Assembly (NCBI GenBank): GCA_002314465.1
Contig: DCGA01000126.1
Location: forward strand, 10,301-15,545
Length of the DNA stretch: 5,245 nucleotides
Direction of reading: 5' to 3'
From: a bacterium UBA1790
Lineage (GTDB): Bacteria > Bacteroidota > Bacteroidia > Bacteroidales > Muribaculaceae
Shown: positions 1 through 5,245 of the stretch, in pieces
How positions within the stretch are numbered: the stretch's first letter is position 1
Layout of the letters: each line of letters begins with the position of its first letter
Position numbers and translations under genes: made by a program
The notes under the pieces: model-generated
Seen by the model: the letters and a program-made list of their open reading frames with translations, nothing else
What the model was told of the DNA's origin: nothing
The model's database searches: none

Positions 1-49
1 TTGCAAGTGCCATGGCACACACCGATGCCATTAAGAAGAGATTTTTCAT
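1..49 (-). CDS. N-terminal fragment of an exported protein (signal peptide only)
   Basis: Read on the minus strand from the ATG at 49-47, the sequence gives MKNLFLMASVCAMALA and then leaves the window, so only 16 codons are visible. A lysine after the start, a hydrophobic core and a run of small residues (AMALA) are what a Sec signal peptide looks like. The product is therefore probably periplasmic, outer-membrane or a lipoprotein; no cleavage site or lipobox is visible before the edge, so these cannot be told apart. A well-placed TAnnTTTG promoter box 33 bases upstream supports a real gene start. The gene is divergent from mtaB. Its function cannot be guessed. Confidence 0.72.
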   Translation of the reverse strand, partial: MKNLFLMASVCAMALA

Positions 50-81
50 AAGAATTGGTTTTTGTCGTTTTTTCTAATCTA

Positions 82-89
82 CAAAGTTA
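82..89 (-). promoter_or_regulatory. Bacteroidota-type -7 box for the leftward gene
   Basis: The minus strand reads TAACTTTG, an exact match to the TAnnTTTG -7 element used by the primary sigma factor of Bacteroidota. Transcription would begin a few bases further left, near 75-78, giving a leader of about 26-29 bases before the ATG at 49. The usual TTTG -33 element is not well conserved: the corresponding region around 106-112 reads TTTAATG on the minus strand. Assigned by pattern only. Confidence 0.55.
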
Positions 90-102
90 GCATACAACTT
101 GT

Positions 103-146
103 GCATTAAATGCCATGAATGTTGCAAAAAATAGAAAAATGCCATG
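103..146. repeat. Small palindrome plus direct repeat in the divergent promoter region
   Basis: Positions 103-113 form an 11-base palindrome, GCATTAAATGC (5-base arms around one central A). The 10-mer AAATGCCATG occurs at 108-117 and again at 137-146, a 29-base offset; extended to 13 bases the copies still match at 12. The first copy overlaps the palindrome and lies where the -33 region of the leftward promoter should be. This arrangement fits a regulator binding site, but such short repeats also arise by chance in AT-rich DNA and no regulator is identified. Confidence 0.3.
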
Positions 147-183
147 TATTTCGCTTGATTTTGTTCCATAAACGTATCTGATG

Positions 184-205
184 TCCCTTTTGTCTCCCTT
201 TTTGT
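184..205. repeat. Imperfect tandem pyrimidine-rich repeat upstream of mtaB
   Basis: TCCCTTTTGT at 184-193 is followed by TCCCTTTTTGT at 195-205, two nearly identical units in tandem. They end about 35 bases before the proposed -7 box of mtaB, in the area where an upstream promoter element or activator site could lie. The unit is low in complexity, so the function is uncertain. Confidence 0.25.
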
Positions 206-240
206 GCCTATTTTATTTTTAACTTTTCGGCAATTATGTT

Positions 241-248
241 TATCTTTG
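241..248 (+). promoter_or_regulatory. Bacteroidota-type -7 box for the mtaB operon
   Basis: TATCTTTG matches the TAnnTTTG element exactly. No clear TTTG lies 19-21 bases upstream; that stretch is a T-rich run. Transcription would start around 253-256, only two to five bases before the ATG at 258, so the mRNA would be nearly leaderless. The box also argues against the in-frame GTG at 204 as the start, because it would lie upstream of the transcript. Confidence 0.5.
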
Positions 249-257
249 CAAGATAAA

Positions 258-1556
258 ATGGAACAGAAGAGAACTGTATATTTTGAGACCTTGGGTTGCA
301 AACTCAATTTTTCTGAGACCGCAACCTTGGGACAACTGCTCGCCGAGGCCGGAATCGAAACGGTGGAGGATGGCGGTACACCCGACGTGTGTGTGCTCAA
401 CACCTGCAGTGTTACCGAACTTGCCGACAAGAAGGGCCGCCAGCGCATACGCAGCCTGGCTAAGCGTTACCCCGATGCCCTCATCGTGGTCACAGGCTGC
501 TATGCCCAACTCAAGAGTGCCGAGATTGTACAGTTGCCTGGCGTGGACATCGTGCTGGGACAGGAGCAGAAAGCCGATATCGTGAAATTCGTTAAGCAAT
601 GGCTTGACGACAAGAACAGCATAGAAGAAGTAACTCCCACACGCGACATTCGTCGCTTCAGCCCGTCGTGCGAGTGCGGCAGCCGCACCCGTTACTGGCT
701 CAAGGTGCAGGACGGATGCGATTACTACTGCAGTTACTGCACCATTCCCATGGCTCGCGGACGCAGCCGCAGTGGCACTATCGAGAGTCTCGTGGCACAG
801 GCACAGGATGTTGCCGACCGTGGTGGCAAGGAAATCGTCATCACCGGGGTCAACATAGGCGACTTCGGCAAGAACACCGGCGAGCGTTTCATCGACCTTA
901 TCAAGGCGTTTGATGCTATCGAGGGCATTGAGCGTTATCGCATATCATCTATCGAACCCGACTTGCTCACCGACGAGATAATCGACTGGTGTGCACAGTC
1001 GCGTGCTTTCATGCCTCATTTCCACATTCCCCTGCAGTGTGGCAACGACGAGGTGCTGCGCCTCATGCGCCGCCACTACGACCGTGCCCTCTTTGCCGAC
1101 AAGGTGAAGCGCTGCCAGGAGAAGATGCCCGATTGCTTCATCGGCGTGGATGTGATGGTGGGCAGCCGTGGCGAGACTCCCGAGTTCTTTGAGGATAGTT
1201 ATAACTTCCTCGCATCGCTCTCGCTGCAGCACCTGCATGTGTTCCCCTACAGTGAGCGTCCCGGCACCATTGCGTTGCGCATCCCCTATGTGGTGAAACA
1301 GCGCGAGAAGCAGGAGCGCACTGCACGCATGATAGAATTGAGCGACCGCAGGCAGCGCGAGTTCATCGAGCGTTACCTGGGTACTGAGCGCCCTGTCCTC
1401 TTCGAGGCTCCCCATGGCGACTCGCCCATGCATGGCTTCACCGACAACTATATACGCGTGAACGTGCCTCACCGCCCCGAACTGGTCAATACTGTGGGAA
1501 TGGTGCGCCTCGATAAGATTAACGACGACCTGACAGTAGATTCAACCATCGTATGA
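258..1556 (+). CDS. mtaB: tRNA t6A37 C2-methylthiotransferase MtaB (radical SAM)
   Basis: MtaB family enzymes add a methylthio group to N6-threonylcarbamoyladenosine at position 37 of ANN-decoding tRNAs, using S-adenosylmethionine and two 4Fe-4S clusters in the cytoplasm; the modification steadies codon-anticodon pairing. The 432-residue product has the whole expected layout. An N-terminal UPF0004 domain carries the three cluster ligands C14 (TLGCKLNFSE), C50 (NTCSVT) and C81 (TGCYAQ). The radical SAM motif CxxxCxxC is C154, C158 and C161 (DGCDYYCSYCTIP), followed by GGKEIVITGVN near 189-199. A TRAM-like RNA-binding tail covers about 376-432. The TLGCKLNFSE and TGVN signatures favour MtaB over the relatives MiaB and RimO. 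ATG at 258 is preferred to the GTG at 204 because the extra 18 residues precede the conserved start and lie across the promoter box. The stop overlaps the next gene by four bases. Confidence 0.95.
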   Translation: MEQKRTVYFETLGCKLNFSETATLGQLLAEAGIETVEDGGTPDVCVLNTCSVTELADKKGRQRIRSLAKRYPDALIVVTGCYAQLKSAEIVQLPGVDIVLGQEQKADIVKFVKQWLDDKNSIEEVTPTRDIRRFSPSCECGSRTRYWLKVQDGCDYYCSYCTIPMARGRSRSGTIESLVAQAQDVADRGGKEIVITGVNIGDFGKNTGERFIDLIKAFDAIEGIERYRISSIEPDLLTDEIIDWCAQSRAFMPHFHIPLQCGNDEVLRLMRRHYDRALFADKVKRCQEKMPDCFIGVDVMVGSRGETPEFFEDSYNFLASLSLQHLHVFPYSERPGTIALRIPYVVKQREKQERTARMIELSDRRQREFIERYLGTERPVLFEAPHGDSPMHGFTDNYIRVNVPHRPELVNTVGMVRLDKINDDLTVDSTIV

Positions 1557-2554
1557 AGAAAGTAGCTGTAATAATACTCAACTGGAACGGTGCGGCGCTG
1601 TTGCGCAGGTATCTCACCACTGTTGTTGCCAATACCAACCCCGAAATTGCCGACGTTGTTGTTGCCGACAACGGTAGCACCGACGAGAGCCTTGAGGTCC
1701 TTGCCAGTGAGTTCCCCTCAGTTAAGGTTATTCGCCTTGACGAGAACTATGGTTTTGCCGAGGGCTATAACCGTGCGATTGCTGTAACCGAAAACGAGTA
1801 TACCGTGCTTCTCAACAGCGATGTGCGCACTCCCGAGGGTTGGCTTGACCCCATGCTCGAATACATGGAGGCTCACCCCGAGGTGGGCGCGTTGCAGCCC
1901 AAGTTGCTTCACGATGGTGTTGAGGGCAAGGAAATGTTTGACTATGCCGGTGCGGCAGGTGGTTACATCGACTGCCACGGCTATCCCTATTGCCGCGGCC
2001 GCATCTTCGACTCGGTAGAGGACGACAACGGACAGTACGACAATATCACGCCCAGCATTGTGTGGGCAAGCGGTGCATGCCTCTTGGTGCGCACGGCCCT
2101 GTACAAGCAAGTGGGCGGTCTCGACAAGGACTTCTTTGCCCACATGGAAGAGATAGATCTGTGCTGGCGCATCATCTTGAGCGGTAGTGAGATACGCATG
2201 CTCCCCACGAGCCGTGTTTATCACTTGGGCGGTGCAAGCCTTGCCTATGGCAATCCGCGCAAGACCTACCTCAACTTCCGCAACAACCTGTTGCTCCTTC
2301 ACAAGAACCTCCCCGAGAAGGATGCTAAGCGCACTCTTTTCGTCCGTCGCTTGCTCGACACTCTCGCTTGGGGCATGGCTGTTGCAAAGTTCCACTGGGG
2401 CGATGCCAAGGCTATCCTGAAGGCCCATAACGACTTCAGGAAGATGCGCAAGGGATACACGACGCATCCCACCCGCAACCTGCTCAAGGAGATGCCCGAG
2501 TGCCGCTGCAACATCATCGTCGACTACTACCTGCGTGGTCGCAGAAAGTTCTAA
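1553..2554 (+). CDS. Family 2 glycosyltransferase (GT-A fold, rhamnosyltransferase-like)
   Basis: This 333-residue protein resembles COG1216-type inverting glycosyltransferases, which transfer a sugar from a nucleotide donor to a growing cell-surface glycan at the inner face of the cytoplasmic membrane. Visible motifs are the N-terminal strand VAVIILNWNG (4-13), the nucleotide-binding VVADNGSTDES (36-46), the metal-site region LLNSDV (86-91, a variant of DxD), an acceptor-side WASGACLLVR (171-180) and the catalytic-region HMEEIDLCWR (197-206). The segment GYPYCRGRIFD (143-153) and the NFRNN stretch after the catalytic region are of a kind I associate with Bacteroidota members of this family. 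No membrane span or signal peptide is visible, so it is probably cytosolic or peripheral. The ATG lies inside the mtaB stop (ATGA), implying translational coupling. Donor and acceptor cannot be read from the sequence; no other glycan genes lie in the window. Confidence 0.9.
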   Translation: MKKVAVIILNWNGAALLRRYLTTVVANTNPEIADVVVADNGSTDESLEVLASEFPSVKVIRLDENYGFAEGYNRAIAVTENEYTVLLNSDVRTPEGWLDPMLEYMEAHPEVGALQPKLLHDGVEGKEMFDYAGAAGGYIDCHGYPYCRGRIFDSVEDDNGQYDNITPSIVWASGACLLVRTALYKQVGGLDKDFFAHMEEIDLCWRIILSGSEIRMLPTSRVYHLGGASLAYGNPRKTYLNFRNNLLLLHKNLPEKDAKRTLFVRRLLDTLAWGMAVAKFHWGDAKAILKAHNDFRKMRKGYTTHPTRNLLKEMPECRCNIIVDYYLRGRRKF

Positions 2555-2619
2555 GACAATTTTCAGATACCGATTATAATTATCAACTTCACAAATAAAA
2601 ACCAAAAAAACTAAGTATT
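2555..2619 (+). other. AT-rich gap with A-rich translation leader
   Basis: This 65-base gap separates the two overlapping gene pairs. It contains no TAnnTTTG promoter box and no convincing hairpin followed by a T-run, so neither a typical promoter nor a terminator can be named. The last 25 bases are very A-rich (AAATAAAAACC followed by a run of A), and no Shine-Dalgarno sequence precedes the ATG at 2620; this is the usual Bacteroidota initiation context. Transcription may read through from mtaB or start from a non-canonical promoter. TATAAT at 2575-2580 is not meaningful for this sigma factor. Confidence 0.4.
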
Positions 2620-4068
2620 ATGATTACTATGATCCTTCAGTTGCTGGTAGTATTACTGGCTTTGTACGTGGGCTCTCGCTATGGTAGCCTTGCACTGGGT
2701 GCCATCTCGGGTATTGGCCTTGCCGTACTGGTGTTGTGCTGGGGTATGAAACCCGGTACTCCTCCCACCGATGTTATTTACATCATCATTGCCGCAGTCA
2801 CTTGTGCCGGCATGATGCAGGCGTCGGGCGGTATGGACTGGCTCATCCAGCTTGCCGAGAAACTGTTGCGCAAGCATCCCAAGTACATCACTATTTATGC
2901 GCCCTTGTGCACATTCTTCCTCACCGTGCTCGTTGGTACCGGTCATGTTGTTTACACCCTCATGCCCATCATCTGCGACATCTCGCTCAAGAAGGGCATC
3001 CGTCCCGAGCGTCCCTGCGGTGTTGCAAGTATCGCTTCACAGGTGGGTATCACATGTTCGCCCATTGCTGCGGCAGTAGTGGCATTCACTACTATCTCGT
3101 CGGCCAATGGTTTTGATGTTACCATTCCCCAGGTACTCATGGTGAGCATCCCCGCTTGTTTGTGCGGCCTTATGGCTGCTGCGGCCTGCTCTTACAACCG
3201 TGGCCTTGACCTCGACAAAGATCCCGCTTATCAGGCTCGCCTTGCCGATCCTGAGCAGCGCGAATATATGTTCGGCCATAACGCTACAACCCTCGACAAA
3301 AAAATTCCCGCAAGTGCTAAGCGTGCCGTTTACATCTTCCTGGCAGCCCTCGTGGTTATCGTGGTATATGCATCTTTCCAGGACTTGCTTCCCACTTACA
3401 GCACCGTGAAGGCTATCAAGGGTGCTCCTGAGTTGACAGGTGCGCAGGGATTGGTGATGAGTGCCGACCAGCTGTCCAAGGCCGGTGTGGTGGTAGAGGG
3501 TATTACCGAGAAGGTAGACACCCCGCTCAAGATGAACATCGTGATTCAGATTGTCATGATTACCGCTGCTGCGCTCATGATTATCTTCTGTAAGGCTAAG
3601 CCCAAAAAGGCCGTTGCCGGCCCGGTATGGCAGAGCGGTATGGTTGCCGTTGTTGCTATCTACGGTATCGCATGGCTTGCCGATACATTCTTTGCCAACT
3701 ACATGAAGGAGATGCAGGTGGGCCTCGAGGGCATCGTGTCGAGCTACCCGTGGAGTATCGCGTTTGTATTCTTTGCAGTGAGCGTGCTCATTAACTCGCA
3801 GGGTGCCGTTGTCGTGGCTATGTTGCCGCTTGCCTATAAACTGGGCATCCCCGGCCCCGTGTTGCTGGGTGTACTTCCCTCGGTCTACGGTTACTTCTTT
3901 ATCCCCAACTATCCCAGCGATATCGCTACTGTGAACTTCGACCGCTCGGGTACAACCGTTATCGGTAAGTACCTGCTCAACCACTCGTTCATGATGCCTG
4001 GCCTCGTGAGCGTAATTGTGAGCACAATCGTCGCTACATTAATCACCCTTTGCTTCTACGGCGTATGA
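2620..4068 (+). CDS. dcuB: Anaerobic C4-dicarboxylate transporter, DcuA/DcuB family
   Basis: Dcu carriers of the inner membrane exchange C4-dicarboxylates such as fumarate, malate and aspartate for succinate, supporting fumarate respiration and aspartate use without oxygen. The 482-residue product is hydrophobic, with about ten to twelve predicted spans. It matches remembered DcuA/DcuB landmarks along its whole length: LQLLVVLLALYVGSRYG (6-22), the block QASGGMDWLIQLAEKLLR (67-84), GTGHVVYTLMPII (106-118), IRPERP (127-132), GLDLDKD (195-201), NSQGA (392-396), YPSD (431-434) and RSGTTVIGKYLLNHSF (442-457). DcuC is a different family. E. coli DcuA and DcuB are about 433-446 residues long; the excess here is mainly an extra loop at about 258-304. 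ATG at 2620 is chosen over the in-frame ATG at 2629; either gives an intact first span. The stop overlaps the porin start by four bases. DcuA versus DcuB preference cannot be settled, so the symbol is provisional. Confidence 0.93.
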   Translation: MITMILQLLVVLLALYVGSRYGSLALGAISGIGLAVLVLCWGMKPGTPPTDVIYIIIAAVTCAGMMQASGGMDWLIQLAEKLLRKHPKYITIYAPLCTFFLTVLVGTGHVVYTLMPIICDISLKKGIRPERPCGVASIASQVGITCSPIAAAVVAFTTISSANGFDVTIPQVLMVSIPACLCGLMAAAACSYNRGLDLDKDPAYQARLADPEQREYMFGHNATTLDKKIPASAKRAVYIFLAALVVIVVYASFQDLLPTYSTVKAIKGAPELTGAQGLVMSADQLSKAGVVVEGITEKVDTPLKMNIVIQIVMITAAALMIIFCKAKPKKAVAGPVWQSGMVAVVAIYGIAWLADTFFANYMKEMQVGLEGIVSSYPWSIAFVFFAVSVLINSQGAVVVAMLPLAYKLGIPGPVLLGVLPSVYGYFFIPNYPSDIATVNFDRSGTTVIGKYLLNHSFMMPGLVSVIVSTIVATLITLCFYGV

Positions 4069-5245
4069 AAAGATACCTTATTTTAGTATTTGCTGCCGTG
4101 CTGTGGAGTGGCATGGCTATGGCCGAGGCTGTTGAGACCGAAACCACATCGCAAGAAAGCACGCAGAGCGAGTTCATGAGCGACGAGATACTGCAAGACG
4201 GTTTCCTCACGCATCTTCTCAACAATGCCATCGAGACCCGCATGGCCAAGGAGAGTCCTGCTCCCCAGGGAGGTGAGGATAAGCCTTCGTTTGGCCGCAC
4301 TATCACCAAGTACATCAGTGCGCCCAAGTTTGGCGGTTATGTAATCGGCTCTTACAAGTATAGCAGCCAAGACGGTGCCAACAATGGCCCGGGCTTTGGT
4401 GTGCGCCTTGCTCGTGTATATGTTGATGGTACTATCCTCAAGGATTTCAAGTATCGTCTGCAGGTAGAAATCAACGGCACTCCCCACATCAAGGACTTCT
4501 TTCTTGACTGGTGCCACTGGAAGGAACTGGGCATCAAGATAGGCCAGTACAAGCGTTGTTTCATCTTTGAGAATCCCTACAACCCGTGGGATGTGGGTGT
4601 GGGCGACTACTCGCAGCTCACCAAGAAATTTGCCGGCATGGGCGACCTTAACGGCGAGTCTTCGATGGGTGGCCGTGACCAGGGTATCCAACTGCACGGC
4701 GACATCATGCCCATAGGGACCGATCGTCACCGCCTGTTCCACTACGAACTGGGTGTGTACAACGGGCAGGGTATCAATGCCACCGACAAGAACAAACGCA
4801 AGGATGTGATAGGTACTATCCAACTGCAACCCATCAAGGACTTGTTCATAGGCGTGTTCGGTTGGTCGGGTAACGCTGTTATCAATGGCGTGACCGTAGA
4901 CCGCAAGCGCTGGGCTGTGGGTGCCAAGTATGAGCACAACGGCTGGTCGGCACGTGCTGAATATGCACGCGGCAACGGCGAGACAGTGAAGTCGCGTGCC
5001 GGCGAGAAGTACACCGTAGTTGATACCGACGGCAAGGAGCATGTGATGCAAGGCGCTACCACCTACTACCTCGACGAGAGCAATGACAAGGCCGATGCCT
5101 GGTATGCTACCGTGGGTGTTCCTTTCACCAGTTGGTTCAAACTCTACGGAAAGTATGATGCTTATCGTCGCAATGCGCAGAACAACTCGTTGAGGACCGT
5201 GTACAGCCTCTGCCCCAATTTCCAGATTCACAAGAACCTGATGTT
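4065..5245 (+). CDS. Porin O/P-like outer-membrane channel, 3' end outside window
   Basis: The ATG inside the transporter stop codon opens a frame that stays open to the window edge (393 codons), so the C-terminus is missing. Residues 1-20 (MKRYLILVFAAVLWSGMAMA) are a signal peptide with an AMA cleavage site before E21. A polar, mostly acidic stretch of about 65 residues follows, then alternating beta-strand segments from about 86. Landmarks of the phosphate-selective porin O/P family (Pfam Porin_O_P) are visible: VRLARVYVDG (113-122), FKYRLQVEING (128-138), GIKIGQYKRCFIFENP (156-171) and GGRDQGIQLHGD (202-213). The protein should form an outer-membrane beta-barrel pore. The family name comes from Pseudomonas OprP/OprO; phosphate selectivity cannot be assumed here, and coupling to a Dcu carrier suggests dicarboxylate passage instead (inference). 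C150 and C165 lie in neighbouring strands, unusual for a barrel. Family confidence is good, substrate confidence low. Confidence 0.85.
   Translation, partial: MKRYLILVFAAVLWSGMAMAEAVETETTSQESTQSEFMSDEILQDGFLTHLLNNAIETRMAKESPAPQGGEDKPSFGRTITKYISAPKFGGYVIGSYKYSSQDGANNGPGFGVRLARVYVDGTILKDFKYRLQVEINGTPHIKDFFLDWCHWKELGIKIGQYKRCFIFENPYNPWDVGVGDYSQLTKKFAGMGDLNGESSMGGRDQGIQLHGDIMPIGTDRHRLFHYELGVYNGQGINATDKNKRKDVIGTIQLQPIKDLFIGVFGWSGNAVINGVTVDRKRWAVGAKYEHNGWSARAEYARGNGETVKSRAGEKYTVVDTDGKEHVMQGATTYYLDESNDKADAWYATVGVPFTSWFKLYGKYDAYRRNAQNNSLRTVYSLCPNFQIHKNLM

Noticed and set aside
204..257. Upstream in-frame GTG start adding 18 residues to mtaB
   Set aside because: The added segment lies across the TAnnTTTG box at 241-248, precedes the conserved family start and has no supporting initiation context.
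74..448. Minus-strand open frame of 124 codons across the divergent region and the mtaB start
   Set aside because: Its translation is low-complexity and shows no family, it overlaps the mtaB start, and it would run through both proposed promoter boxes.
945..1472. Minus-strand open frame of 175 codons inside mtaB
   Set aside because: It is again in register with the sense codons and shows no domain, promoter or initiation context; the sense strand encodes an intact radical SAM enzyme.
2575..2580. TATAAT as a sigma-70 -10 box
   Set aside because: Bacteroidota primary sigma factors use TAnnTTTG rather than TATAAT, and no matching -35 element is present; a match is expected by chance in AT-rich DNA.
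2566..2584. Possible hairpin or terminator in the gap before the transporter (GATA paired with TATC, and an ATTATAAT palindrome)
   Set aside because: The arms are only four bases of A/T-rich sequence, and no G/C stem or T-run follows; too weak to call a terminator or an operator.
1718..3984. Minus-strand open frames opposite the glycosyltransferase (1718-2605) and the transporter (3037-3984)
   Set aside because: Both are in the same in-register antisense frame and are explained by scarcity of TTA, CTA and TCA codons in the real genes. Their translations look like compositional noise.
4083..5231. Long minus-strand open frame (382 codons) opposite the porin gene
   Set aside because: It lies exactly in codon register with the porin (third sense base opposite first antisense base), where stops appear only if the sense gene uses TTA, CTA or TCA. 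The only such codon in the visible gene is the TTA at 4083, in the signal peptide. It is a codon-bias shadow with no recognisable protein motif.

Overview
The window looks like chromosomal DNA from an anaerobic or gut-type member of the Bacteroidales (phylum Bacteroidota; Prevotella, Bacteroides or Muribaculaceae-like). Three things point there. The protein families are typical of the group: an MtaB methylthiotransferase, a Bacteroidota-style family 2 glycosyltransferase, a Dcu dicarboxylate carrier and a Porin_O_P outer-membrane protein. The intergenic DNA is AT-rich against moderately GC-rich genes, with A-rich leaders in place of clear Shine-Dalgarno sequences. Boxes matching the Bacteroidota promoter element TAnnTTTG lie on both strands of the divergent intergenic region. 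The species cannot be fixed from this sequence alone.

Layout. Positions 1-49 (minus strand) hold only the first 16 codons of a gene that leaves the window to the left; they encode a signal peptide. Positions 50-257 are a divergent regulatory region with one promoter box per direction, a small palindrome and a direct repeat. Four plus-strand genes follow: mtaB (258-1556), a glycosyltransferase (1553-2554), a DcuA/DcuB-type C4-dicarboxylate transporter (2620-4068) and a porin O/P-like protein (4065 to the window end, 3' truncated). There are no RNA genes, insertion sequences, CRISPR arrays or phage genes that I can support.

The four plus-strand genes fall into two tightly coupled pairs. mtaB and the glycosyltransferase share an ATGA overlap, and so do the transporter and the porin. 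A 65-base AT-rich gap without a recognisable TAnnTTTG box separates the pairs. The first pair joins tRNA modification to glycan synthesis, with no obvious biochemical link. The second makes physiological sense: an inner-membrane dicarboxylate exchanger made together with an outer-membrane channel, plausibly giving one route for fumarate, aspartate or succinate across both membranes.

Most of the window is ordinary core-type gene content. The points most worth checking are the transporter-porin coupling, an approximately 40-residue extra loop in the transporter, and the very short leader predicted for mtaB. I found no convincing sign of a wholly new system.
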